A program made the position numbers and the translations under genes. From Nitrospira sp. (GTDB taxonomy: Bacteria; Nitrospirota; Nitrospiria; Nitrospirales; Nitrospiraceae), in the NCBI GenBank assembly GCA_020697375.1, contig JAJFBJ010000078.1, positions 1-15,330 of the forward strand: a stretch of DNA of 15,330 nucleotides. Direction: 5' to 3'. Positions 1 through 7,030 of the stretch are shown piece after piece. The stretch's first letter is position 1; every line of letters begins with the position of its first letter. The notes below the pieces were generated by a model. The model was not told the DNA's origin. It made no database searches and saw nothing but the letters and a program-made list of their open reading frames with translations.

Positions 1-1
1 T

Positions 2-835
2 GCACAGGTACCAACGACGATGTTGGAATTGTTAGAGGGCGGCGCGTCCGCGATGGCTGCTGCCCGGCGCGCCATGGATCACGCGGTGAGTCTCGGCTCG
101 TCTGTCATGGGCCCGGCCGGCGAGACAATCTTCTACGACGCGACCAGTGTCCAGTTGACGGCCCCGCTCCCTAATCCTCCTTCACTGCGCGATTTCATCG
201 CCTTCGAAGACCACATCGCCGCGACCTCCAAGCGACGAGGTCAACCGATTCCGCCTGAGTGGTATAAGGCGCCGGTCTATTACAAGGGGAACCATCGGAC
301 CATCATCGGATCCGATCATGATCTTCCCTGGCCGCTGAATACGGAGAAGTTGGATTACGAATTGGAACTGGCCTGCATCGTCGGACGAACGGGGAGGGAT
401 ATCGCAGAACAGGATGCCGCAGGCTACATCGCCGGCTACACGATCATGAACGACTTCAGCGCAAGGGACATCCAGTTTCAGGAAATGGCCTGCCGGCTCG
501 GCCCGGCCAAAGGCAAGGATTTCGCAACCGCCATAGGACCCTGCATCGTCACGCCCGATGAGATTGAGGACCTGGCCTCGCTGCGGATGGTCGCACGAGT
601 GAATGGAGAGATCTGGTCTGAAGGCCGCTTCGGCACGATCCATTGGTCCTTCCCGCAAATGATTGAACATGTGTCGCGAGGCGAATCGATCTACCCCGGC
701 GATCTGTTCGGATCGGGCACGGTCGGAGGCGGCTGCGGGTTGGAACTCGATCGATATTTAAAACCGGGCGACGTGATGGAATTGGAGATTCAACCCATCG
801 GAGTTCTTAGAACGACGATTGCGGCGAAACAATAA
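2..835 (+). CDS. Fumarylacetoacetate hydrolase family protein (5'-truncated by window edge)
   Basis: Members of this family are metal-dependent enzymes that hydrolyse, hydrate or decarboxylate 2,4-dioxo or similar acids. The frame is open to the window edge, with codons upstream of the ATG at 20 reading VPTT. That ATG is therefore probably internal and the gene begins outside the window. Visible family features are the Glu-x-Glu metal pair in DYELELA (Glu codons at 359 and 365), the following NDFSARDIQ motif, and the lysine-bearing GPAKGKDF stretch. The C-terminus, ending in GDVMELEIQPIG, is typical. It lies 18 bp before the next gene and is probably in the same transcript. Substrate cannot be read from sequence. 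Its place before a branched-chain catabolic module suggests a role in amino-acid or aromatic breakdown, for example an acylpyruvase or fumarylacetoacetase-like step. Family assignment is firm; function is inference. Confidence 0.9.
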   Translation, partial: AQVPTTMLELLEGGASAMAAARRAMDHAVSLGSSVMGPAGETIFYDATSVQLTAPLPNPPSLRDFIAFEDHIAATSKRRGQPIPPEWYKAPVYYKGNHRTIIGSDHDLPWPLNTEKLDYELELACIVGRTGRDIAEQDAAGYIAGYTIMNDFSARDIQFQEMACRLGPAKGKDFATAIGPCIVTPDEIEDLASLRMVARVNGEIWSEGRFGTIHWSFPQMIEHVSRGESIYPGDLFGSGTVGGGCGLELDRYLKPGDVMELEIQPIGVLRTTIAAKQ

Positions 836-853
836 CAGGAGTGGACGGCGAAC

Positions 854-1615
854 ATGACGCCATCGGCTGCGAAGTCATCGGGGACGATCATTCATGAGCT
901 GGTAGAACGACAGAAGAATCTTTATGAGGGACCCGAAATCGACGCGAGGCTCGAACGCCTGATTCATGACGTTCCGCATCCCACCTTCTCGTCCTGGGAC
1001 ATCCACCGTCTGTTACGCACCTCCCGAGCGTTGTATTTCGACAGCCATGTGGAAGTGGTTTCAGGCCACCATACGCAAACCTATCTTCGATTCGAGTCCC
1101 TCGTCCGGTTTCCGGAATTCATAACCACCATCGCGAACAACATGGCGGAGTGGATCGTACAGACCTTCCGGCATGAGCCCCCGGCGGGAATCATCACCAC
1201 GTCGTCTGATGCGCGCCTTCTTGCGGAGCGCACGAGTGAAGTCCTGGCCGCGCACATGCCGTTGCGCGTCGTCCTCACGCCGTTCGACGCCCGGACGGGA
1301 AAAATCGGCACCGACATTGTCCGCGGCACAGTCGAATCGGGGGAACGCTTTATCTCCTTGAACGATGTCACGACCCGCGGCATGTGCGTCAGTAAACTCG
1401 GACAAGTCGTCACGGATCGCGGCGGCCAACTCGCGGGCATGATGGTCTTCGCCAGGCGGGACAGCGGGCAATTCCCCTTGATGGACCAATTGACGACAAG
1501 GTATCCGTTTTACTTCAGCGTCGATCTGGACATGCCACAGTGGGAACCGTCCGATTGTCCGCTCTGCAAGGGACCCGAGCCGTTGCTGTCCTGGAAGGAT
1601 CTGCCGGAGCTCTGA
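854..1615 (+). CDS. Phosphoribosyltransferase-like protein, role unknown
   Basis: This 253-residue protein appears to have a type I phosphoribosyltransferase (orotate PRTase-like) core. The central beta-alpha unit reads GIITTSSDARLLAERTSEVL. It is followed by FISLNDVTTRGMCVSKLGQV (N170-D171-V172-T173-T174-R175-G176), which resembles the PRPP-binding loop normally written V-D-D-V-x-T-T-G. The first Asp is replaced by Asn and an Arg sits before the Gly, so the loop is altered. A C-terminal CPLC pair (C235, C238) could hold a metal together with other ligands, but only one CxxC is visible. No signal peptide or membrane segment is seen. AGGAG at 837-841 supports the ATG at 854. It stands between a FAH-family gene and E1-alpha. 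I know of no role for a PRTase in branched-chain catabolism, so it may be a degenerate regulator or a salvage enzyme. Fold assignment is by motif only. Confidence 0.6.
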   Translation: MTPSAAKSSGTIIHELVERQKNLYEGPEIDARLERLIHDVPHPTFSSWDIHRLLRTSRALYFDSHVEVVSGHHTQTYLRFESLVRFPEFITTIANNMAEWIVQTFRHEPPAGIITTSSDARLLAERTSEVLAAHMPLRVVLTPFDARTGKIGTDIVRGTVESGERFISLNDVTTRGMCVSKLGQVVTDRGGQLAGMMVFARRDSGQFPLMDQLTTRYPFYFSVDLDMPQWEPSDCPLCKGPEPLLSWKDLPEL

Positions 1616-1648
1616 GAAGACCTTCATGAAGAGTAAGAGGAGGAGGCT

Positions 1649-2650
1649 ATGGAACAGGCCGCCGTCTCCAAGGACATCAAACGCAGCGACCTTCTAGAGA
1701 TGTACTACTACCTTAGATTGACGAGAAGCTTGGAAGAGAGGATCACGGCCCTCTATCGGCAAGGCCGGATCGTCGGCGGCGTCTATACGAGCCACGGCAT
1801 GGAAGCCATTGCCGTCGGATATGCCTCTGCGTTGAACCCCGATGATGTCATCGCGCCATTTCATCGCGACATGGGAGCGTTCCTGATTCGTGGATTTTCC
1901 CCCGGCGAGGTCGTCGCTCAATACCTCGGCAAGCGGGCAGGGCCCACCAAAGGGAAAGACGGCAACGTCCACATGGGAGACTTGAAACGCGGCATGATCG
2001 GCTTCGTCAGCCACCTGGCCGACAACATGCCGGTCGCGGCAGGCGCGGCGCTGGCCTTCAAGATCAGAGGAGAATCCCGCGTGGCCTTTGCCGGAACCGG
2101 CGACGGCGGGACGAGCCGCGGCGACTTTCATGAAGCCATGAATTTTGCGGCCGCGCGCAGGCTTCCCGTCGTGTTCTTCTGCACCAACAATCAATATGCC
2201 TACTCGACGCCCTTGCGCCATCAAATGGCCATTACCGACGTCGTCGAACGCGCCAAAGCCTACGGCATGCCGGGAGAAATCGTAGACGGCAACGACGTGG
2301 CTGCCGTCTATCTGGCCTCCAAACGCGCCATTGCAAAGGCTCGAGGAGGCGGCGGGCCGACATTCCTGGAATTCAAGACCATGCGCATGCATGGCCACTC
2401 CGAACATGACGCGGCGAAGTATGTCCCGCGCGAGTTGCTGGAAGAATGGACAGCCAAAGATCCGATCCTCAAGGCGGAACAGCTCCTGATGCAACTGGCC
2501 TATGGGGATGAGTCCTATTTTCGCGAAGTCGGCGAACGGGCCAAGAAGGAAGTCGACGCGGGAACGGAATTCGCGGAACAGAGCCCGCTTCCGGAGGGAC
2601 CGGAGACGCTCGTGGGAGTCTTCGCCACAGAGGACGAGGTGCAATCATGA
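1649..2650 (+). CDS. bkdA1: 2-oxoacid dehydrogenase E1 alpha subunit (branched-chain type)
   Basis: This is the thiamine-diphosphate-binding half of the E1 decarboxylase of a 2-oxoacid dehydrogenase complex, acting in the cytoplasm as an alpha2beta2 tetramer. The 333-residue length is normal. The ThDP motif is complete: G151-D152-G153 followed about 27 residues later by N180-N181. The region HRDMGAFLIRGFSPGEV and the late MRMHGHSEHDAAKY, which corresponds to the phosphorylation-loop region of animal enzymes, are also characteristic. A strong purine-rich ribosome site (1636-1646) precedes the ATG. The stop overlaps the E1-beta start as ATGA, so the two subunits are translationally coupled. Pyruvate, acetoin and branched-chain E1 alphas are hard to separate by eye. 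The branched-chain reading rests on the leucine and valine degradation genes downstream. Confidence 0.88.
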   Translation: MEQAAVSKDIKRSDLLEMYYYLRLTRSLEERITALYRQGRIVGGVYTSHGMEAIAVGYASALNPDDVIAPFHRDMGAFLIRGFSPGEVVAQYLGKRAGPTKGKDGNVHMGDLKRGMIGFVSHLADNMPVAAGAALAFKIRGESRVAFAGTGDGGTSRGDFHEAMNFAAARRLPVVFFCTNNQYAYSTPLRHQMAITDVVERAKAYGMPGEIVDGNDVAAVYLASKRAIAKARGGGGPTFLEFKTMRMHGHSEHDAAKYVPRELLEEWTAKDPILKAEQLLMQLAYGDESYFREVGERAKKEVDAGTEFAEQSPLPEGPETLVGVFATEDEVQS

Positions 2651-3639
2651 CGATCACGACCGCCGCGCAAGAGGTCACTTACGTAGAAGCGATCGCCCAG
2701 GCCCTGGACGAAGAAATGAGCCGTGATGAACGGGTATTTCTCCTGGGTGAAGACATCGGCGCCTACGGCGGGGCCTTCAAGGTTACAGAAGGTCTGTTGG
2801 ACAAATATGGAGAATGGCGGGTGCTGGACACGCCGCTTTCGGAATCGGGCTTCGTCGGCGCGGCAATCGGCGCAGCGATGATGGGCCTGCGGCCGGTGGT
2901 TGAAATGCAATTTGCCGATTTCATTTCCTGCGCCTTCGATCAGATCACCGAAGTCGCCGCGAAAAACCACTACCGCTGGGGCGCGGCGGTTCCCATGGTC
3001 ATCCGTGCGCCCTTCGGCGGCGGGGTTCATGGAGGCCCATTTCATTCGGAATGTCCCGAGGGTTGGTTCTTTCATTCACCCGGCCTCAAGCTCGTGGCTC
3101 CCTCGACGCCCTATGACGCCAAGGGACTTTTGAAGGCCGCAATTCGCGATCCCAATCCCGTGCTCTACTTCGAACATAAGTTTCTCTATCGGCGCATCAA
3201 GGCGACCTTGCCGCGGGAAGATTACATCGTCCCTATCGGAAAGGCCGAGGTGAAGCGCATCGGCGGCGACATATCGATCATCACCTATGGGGCGATGGTG
3301 CACCTGGCCCTGGAAGCAGCGGAACTGCTGAGCCAGGAGGGAATCGATCTTGAAGTAGTCGATCTGCGAACGTTGATTCCCCTCGACAAGGAGACGATCT
3401 ACGCATCGGTGCGCAAGACCAGCAAGGCCATCATGCTTCATGAAGACAATAAAACCGGCGGCATCGGAGCCGAGATTTCGTCTCTGTTGGTGGAAGACTG
3501 CTTCGACTGCCTGGATGGACCGATCCTTCGCATCGCTCCCCCGGATACGCCGGTACCGTTCAGCACGCCGTTGGAGGAATTTTTTCTTCCCAAAGTGAGC
3601 GACATCGTAGCGGGGGCAAAAAAATTGGCGGCGTACTAA
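2647..3639 (+). CDS. bkdA2: 2-oxoacid dehydrogenase E1 beta subunit (branched-chain type)
   Basis: This is the E1 partner subunit, 330 residues, which completes the ThDP site and contacts E2. The N-terminal pyrimidine-binding domain shows FLLGEDIGAYGGAF and the glutamate in DTPLSESGFVGAA. The sequence around residue 120 reads GGGVHGGPFHSECPEG, where relatives have HSQSPE. The segment STPYDAKGLLKAAIRDPNP closely resembles remembered branched-chain E1 beta sequences, such as that of Thermus. The C-terminal transketolase-like domain has VVDLRTLIPLD and ends in a typical FFLPKVSDIVAGAKK helix. Its start overlaps the E1-alpha stop by 4 nt, with GAGGTG just upstream as ribosome site. A 52-nt gap holding a hairpin separates it from E2, the first real spacer in the cluster, which might tune E1 relative to E2 output. 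Confidence 0.9.
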   Translation: MTITTAAQEVTYVEAIAQALDEEMSRDERVFLLGEDIGAYGGAFKVTEGLLDKYGEWRVLDTPLSESGFVGAAIGAAMMGLRPVVEMQFADFISCAFDQITEVAAKNHYRWGAAVPMVIRAPFGGGVHGGPFHSECPEGWFFHSPGLKLVAPSTPYDAKGLLKAAIRDPNPVLYFEHKFLYRRIKATLPREDYIVPIGKAEVKRIGGDISIITYGAMVHLALEAAELLSQEGIDLEVVDLRTLIPLDKETIYASVRKTSKAIMLHEDNKTGGIGAEISSLLVEDCFDCLDGPILRIAPPDTPVPFSTPLEEFFLPKVSDIVAGAKKLAAY

Positions 3640-3642
3640 CTC

Positions 3643-3671
3643 GCGTAAAGCGTGAAAGGTCACGTTTACGC
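3643..3671. repeat. Hairpin between E1-beta and E2, built from CGTRAA-type heptamers
   Basis: Left arm 3643-3655 pairs with right arm 3660-3671 to give 12 base pairs with one bulged G (3650) and an AAGG tetraloop. The sequence is made of 7-nt units on both strands (CGTAAAG and CGTGAAA on +; CCTCGCG and CCTCACG at 3671-3684). No T-run follows, so it does not look like an intrinsic terminator. It occupies most of the gap between two genes that must be co-expressed. Possible roles are mRNA stabilisation or processing, or simply a dispersed repeat. Confidence 0.7.
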
Positions 3672-3691
3672 CTCGCGCCTCACGGAGAATT

Positions 3692-4837
3692 ATGGCGACC
3701 GACATCGTCATGCCTCAGCTGGGTGAAAGCATCGCCGAGGGGACCGTCATTAAATGGCTCATCCCTCAAGGCGGCGCGGTCGAGAGGGATCAGCCGCTCC
3801 TCGAGGTGGAAACCGAGAAGGTCGCGCTCGACATTCCCTCCCCTGCCGCAGGGTTCCTCACGGAGATTCTTGTGCCGGAGGGTGAGACGGTTCCGGTGGG
3901 AAGGTTGCTGGCCAGACTCGATAGCCAACCGGTTGCCGGGGTCGTCAATCGGGTCGGAGGGGTGGGTGTGCGTGCGATGGAGGCGGCGCCGGAAGGCGTG
4001 CAGCACTATTCACCCGCGGTACGGCAATTGGCAAGGGAACGAGGAGTGGACCTGGCCAAGGTTACCGGAACCGGCGAGGGCGCCCGAGTCACGAAGAAGG
4101 ATGTGCTGGACGCCATCGCCAAGCATGCAACGACAGACGATACCCCATCTCCTCACGCCTCTCCCCTAACCCCTCACGAAGAACTGTCGCCGCTGACGCA
4201 GATGCGGAAGACCATCGCGGAACGCATGGTCGTGAGCCGCCGCACCGCCGCTCACGTGGCGACCTTCTTCGAGGCGGATTTCTCCGGCGTCGAGACATTT
4301 CGAGCGGGACGTTCGTTGACCTACCTGTCTTTCGTGATCAATGCCGTCACGCGCGCCATGCAAGACCTGCCGTCATTGAATTCCTCCTGGAGCGATCAGG
4401 GACTCGTAATCAAGAGGGACATCCATATGGGCATCGCAGTGGCGCTCGATGAAGGCCTCCTCGTTCCCGTCATTCGCCATGCGGATCGCAAGGGACTGAA
4501 TCAGTTGGCCCATGAAGTGGCGGACCTGGCGGAACGAGCGAGGACCAAGCGGCTCATACCGGAGGAGGTGCGGGACGGCACGTTCACCATTACGAACCAC
4601 GGCGGCTTCGGAAGCCTCTTCAGCACCCCGATCATCAACCAGCCGCAGGCCGCCATTCTTGGACTGGGCTCGGTGCAGAAGCGCGCGCGGGTGATCGACG
4701 ACGCCATCGCGATACGACCCATGTGTTATCTCAGCCTGTCCTTCGACCATCGGATCATCGATGGCGCAACGGCCGATCGTTTCATGGGCAAGGTGAAACA
4801 ACACCTCGAACGGAGCGACTGGGAGAAATTCTTGTGA
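3692..4837 (+). CDS. bkdB: Dihydrolipoyl acyltransferase, E2 of the 2-oxoacid dehydrogenase complex
   Basis: E2 transfers the acyl group from E1 to CoA through a swinging lipoyl arm and forms the core of the complex. Domains in order: one lipoyl domain (about residues 2-78) with the lipoylated lysine K43 in ETEKVALDI; a linker; a peripheral-subunit-binding domain (about 104-142, starting HYSPAVRQLARERG); a second Pro/Ser/His-rich linker (about 147-165); and a CoA-dependent acyltransferase domain to residue 381. The catalytic HRIIDG motif (H353, D357, G358) is intact. A single lipoyl domain and 381 residues are normal for bacterial branched-chain E2. The second linker is encoded by a run of CCTCACG-like heptamers (4151-4178). 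The start at 3692 gives a lipoyl domain beginning in the usual MATDIVMPQLGE manner. E3, needed to reoxidise the lipoyl arm, is not in the window. The stop overlaps the thiolase start. Confidence 0.92.
   Translation: MATDIVMPQLGESIAEGTVIKWLIPQGGAVERDQPLLEVETEKVALDIPSPAAGFLTEILVPEGETVPVGRLLARLDSQPVAGVVNRVGGVGVRAMEAAPEGVQHYSPAVRQLARERGVDLAKVTGTGEGARVTKKDVLDAIAKHATTDDTPSPHASPLTPHEELSPLTQMRKTIAERMVVSRRTAAHVATFFEADFSGVETFRAGRSLTYLSFVINAVTRAMQDLPSLNSSWSDQGLVIKRDIHMGIAVALDEGLLVPVIRHADRKGLNQLAHEVADLAERARTKRLIPEEVRDGTFTITNHGGFGSLFSTPIINQPQAAILGLGSVQKRARVIDDAIAIRPMCYLSLSFDHRIIDGATADRFMGKVKQHLERSDWEKFL
4151..4178 (+). repeat. Four tandem heptamers inside E2, encoding its second linker
   Basis: Four contiguous 7-nt units lie in frame within E2. 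The first (4151-4157) and last (4172-4178) are CCTCACG, and the middle two are diverged copies starting CCT. They encode residues 154-162 and the surrounding Pro/His/Ala/Ser-rich linker between the E3/E1-binding domain and the catalytic domain. The same CCTCACG unit occurs outside genes at 3678-3684. Confidence 0.7.
4821..4825 (+). promoter_or_regulatory. Ribosome binding site setting the thiolase GTG start
   Basis: GGGAG at 4821-4825 lies 8 nt before the GTG at 4834. It supports a GTG start overlapping the E2 stop (GTGA) over an ATG at 4723, which would put about 37 unrelated residues ahead of the conserved thiolase N-terminus. Confidence 0.7.
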
Positions 4838-6015
4838 CCGGACAACGAGCCGTAATCGTGAGCGCAGTCCGGACTCCGATGGGCAGCTTCAACGGCGCCT
4901 ACAGCTCAATCTCTGCGACCGGACTGGGAAGCCTCGTCATTGCGGAAACCCTGCATCGTACCCGTTTGCCGGGCGATCGTATCGACGAAGTGCTCATGGG
5001 ATGCGTCCTCAGCGCGGGGCTCGGCCAGGCCCCTGCCAGGCAAGCGGCGATCGGCGCAGGACTTCCCCACAAGGTCGGAGCCGTCACGGTCAACAAGGTT
5101 TGCGGGTCCAGCCTGCAGACCGTGATCATGGCGGCAAGGGCCATCGCCCTGGGGGAAGCGCAGGTGATGGTGGCAGGCGGGATGGAGAACATGACGCGGG
5201 CTCCGTTCCTACTGGAGAAAGCCAGACAGGGCTATCGCCTGGGCCACGGTGAACTGACGGACAGCCTGATCAAGGACGGGCTCTGGGATGTGTATAACCA
5301 GTTTCATATGGGCAATGCCGGAGAACTGTGCGCCGCCAAGTATCGCTTCTCCAGACAGGAAGTGGATGACTTCGCCTTGGAAAGCTATAGCCGCGCACGC
5401 GAGGCGATCGCGACCGGCGCCTTCAAACGGGAGATCGTGCCGGTCGAGGCGCCTCAGAAGAAAGGATCCCCGGTCATCGTATCGGAGGACGAGGAACCGA
5501 ATCGGGTGGATCCGGCAAGGTTGCCGCAACTCAAGCCCGTTTTTCAGGATGACGGATTATTGACGGTGGGCAATTCACCTTCCTGCAACGACGGAGCTGC
5601 GGCATTGATCGTCATGGCGGAGGAAGAGGCCGGCAAGTTTGGTCTGGCGCCCATGGCCCGCATCGCGGGATATGCAGGCGCCGCGCTCGCGCCCGAATGG
5701 TTCACTGTCGCCCCGGTTGAAGCGATCCGGCGGCTGTTGAAACAAACAGGACTTTCCATCGGCGACATAGACCTGTTCGAAATCAACGAAGCCTTCTCGG
5801 TCGTCTCGCTTGCCATCAATCGCGAGCTTGGGTTGGACCCGAAGAAAGTCAACGTCAACGGCGGCGCGGTGGCGCTGGGCCATCCCATCGGCGCGACCGG
5901 AGCAAGAATCCTCACGACGTTGCTCCATGCCATGGAGGCGCGCGATGCCCGTCGCGGACTAGCGAGCCTCTGCATCGGAGGCGGAGAAGCGCTCGCGCTC
6001 ATCGTGGAGCGATGA
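4834..6015 (+). CDS. Acetyl-CoA acetyltransferase (thiolase)
   Basis: The thiolase cleaves acetoacetyl-CoA (or 2-methylacetoacetyl-CoA) with CoA to acetyl-CoA (plus propionyl-CoA). It is the last beta-oxidation step for carbon coming from valine via butyryl-CoA, or from isoleucine. From the GTG at 4834 it is 393 residues, the usual length for this family. The N-terminus VIVSAVRTPMGSFNG is standard. The nucleophile is C90 in NKVCGSSLQT. The NEAFSVV stretch, the histidine in GGAVALGHPIGATGAR and the second cysteine in CIGGGEALALIVER are all present, so the enzyme should be active. Translation is probably coupled to E2 through a 4-nt overlap. A 100-nt repeat-bearing gap follows. Acetoacetyl-CoA versus 2-methylacetoacetyl-CoA preference cannot be told by eye. 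Confidence 0.92.
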   Translation: MTGQRAVIVSAVRTPMGSFNGAYSSISATGLGSLVIAETLHRTRLPGDRIDEVLMGCVLSAGLGQAPARQAAIGAGLPHKVGAVTVNKVCGSSLQTVIMAARAIALGEAQVMVAGGMENMTRAPFLLEKARQGYRLGHGELTDSLIKDGLWDVYNQFHMGNAGELCAAKYRFSRQEVDDFALESYSRAREAIATGAFKREIVPVEAPQKKGSPVIVSEDEEPNRVDPARLPQLKPVFQDDGLLTVGNSPSCNDGAAALIVMAEEEAGKFGLAPMARIAGYAGAALAPEWFTVAPVEAIRRLLKQTGLSIGDIDLFEINEAFSVVSLAINRELGLDPKKVNVNGGAVALGHPIGATGARILTTLLHAMEARDARRGLASLCIGGGEALALIVER

Positions 6016-6018
6016 GTG

Positions 6019-6096
6019 GGCAAAAGTGAAAGGGTAAAAGTAAAAGGGCCGACGTCAGGAAGCGACGAGTGAAACTTTTGCCTTTTGAATTTTTAC
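6019..6096. repeat. A-rich 7/14-nt direct repeats with an inverted partner in the thiolase-hbd gap
   Basis: Two 13-nt copies, AAAAGTGAAAGGG (6022-6034) and AAAAGTAAAAGGG (6036-6048), differ by one base and repeat with a 14-nt period; each half is itself close to a heptamer. Downstream, 6074-6082 is the exact reverse complement of 6019-6027. In addition, CCTTTT (6081-6086) and TTTTAC (6091-6096) can pair with 6042-6047 and 6034-6039. Two mutually exclusive stems are therefore possible. No clear promoter or terminator was found in this 100-nt gap. Confidence 0.65.
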
Positions 6097-6115
6097 TATT
6101 TACTTCGAGATTGCT

Positions 6116-7000
6116 ATGACCATCGATGACATCAAAACGATCGGGGTCGTGGGCGCGGGGCAGATGGGACGTGGAATCGCACAGGTACTGGCGACTGCCG
6201 GCTGGAATGTTCTGCTGGTGGACGTGACGGAAGAGCTGTTGGAATCTGCCGTCAAGAACATCTGGCAGGGTGTCATGAAGGCGGTGGAGAAGGGAGCGCT
6301 GCGAGGAGATCAGGCTGGATTGGCGATGGCGCGCATCCAGACGCTGCGACAGGTGAAGCATTTGCGAGAGGCGCAGATGGTCATCGAAGCCATACCGGAA
6401 GATCTCGACATGAAACGTGGATTGTTCACGCAACTCGGACAGATCTGCGAACCGTCGGCCTTGCTGGCAAGCAATACGTCTTCGATATCCATTGCGACCT
6501 TGGGCAGGGCATCGGGCCGCCCGGATCGCGTCGTCGGCATCCATTTCATGAATCCGGTTCCCGCCATGCGGCTCGTCGAGATCGTGCGCACAGTCGAGAC
6601 TTCCGAAGATAGCGTGCACCTTGCCCGGGACCTCGTCCGGCGAATGGGCAAAACGCCGGTGATCTGCAAAGATTTTCCCGGTTTCATCGTCAACCGGGTC
6701 CTGATTCCCATGATCAACGAAGCCATCTTTGCGCTGGAGGATGGCGTGGCGTCGGCCGAGGCCATCGATCTCGCAATGGTGGAAGGGACCAACCATCCGA
6801 TGGGACCGTTGGCGTTGGCCGATCGCATCGGCCTGGATACGGTGCTCGCCATTTGCGAGGTTCTGCGCCATGACCTGGATGATCCGAAGTTTCGTCCCTG
6901 TCCCTTGTTGCGAAAATATGTCGAAGCCGGTCGGCTCGGCAGGAAAAGCGGGCAAGGCTTCTATCTCTACGCGGCCCGGACGGCGGTGAATGTGACCTGA
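6116..7000 (+). CDS. hbd: 3-hydroxyacyl-CoA dehydrogenase (3-hydroxybutyryl-CoA dehydrogenase type)
   Basis: This NAD(P)-dependent enzyme oxidises 3-hydroxyacyl-CoA to 3-oxoacyl-CoA, here most likely 3-hydroxybutyryl-CoA to acetoacetyl-CoA. It is 294 residues, a stand-alone bacterial form not fused to a hydratase. The Rossmann motif G13-x-G15-x-M17-G18-x-G20 follows IGVVGAG. The catalytic histidine H143 lies in GIHFMNPVPAMRLVEIV, and the C-terminal domain has DFPGFIVNRVLIPMINEA and the closing RKSGQGFYLY. The ribosome site is weak (GAG at 6107-6109), but the start fits the family N-terminus. It sits after a 100-nt repeat-rich gap and 30 nt before the mutase gene. With the thiolase upstream and the crotonase at 14373 it forms a butyryl-CoA oxidation set lacking only the acyl-CoA dehydrogenase. 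Confidence 0.92.
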   Translation: MTIDDIKTIGVVGAGQMGRGIAQVLATAGWNVLLVDVTEELLESAVKNIWQGVMKAVEKGALRGDQAGLAMARIQTLRQVKHLREAQMVIEAIPEDLDMKRGLFTQLGQICEPSALLASNTSSISIATLGRASGRPDRVVGIHFMNPVPAMRLVEIVRTVETSEDSVHLARDLVRRMGKTPVICKDFPGFIVNRVLIPMINEAIFALEDGVASAEAIDLAMVEGTNHPMGPLALADRIGLDTVLAICEVLRHDLDDPKFRPCPLLRKYVEAGRLGRKSGQGFYLYAARTAVNVT

Positions 7001-7030
7001 CACTCCCCTTCGTCATGGAGGACCTGTGCC

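Noticed and set aside
1622..1631. Perfect 10-bp palindrome CTTCATGAAG between the PRTase-like and E1-alpha genes
   Set aside because: It is short and unrepeated, and too weak to claim as an operator.
3643..3671. Intrinsic terminator after E1-beta
   Set aside because: The stem is good but no T-run follows, and E2 must be expressed with E1.
4723..4833. Thiolase start at ATG 4723
   Set aside because: It would overlap E2 by 115 nt and add residues unlike any thiolase; the GTG at 4834 with GGGAG upstream gives the family length and N-terminus.
6094..6099. Possible -10 box TACTAT before hbd
   Set aside because: No acceptable -35 hexamer at 16-18 nt; the match is what AT-rich sequence gives by chance.
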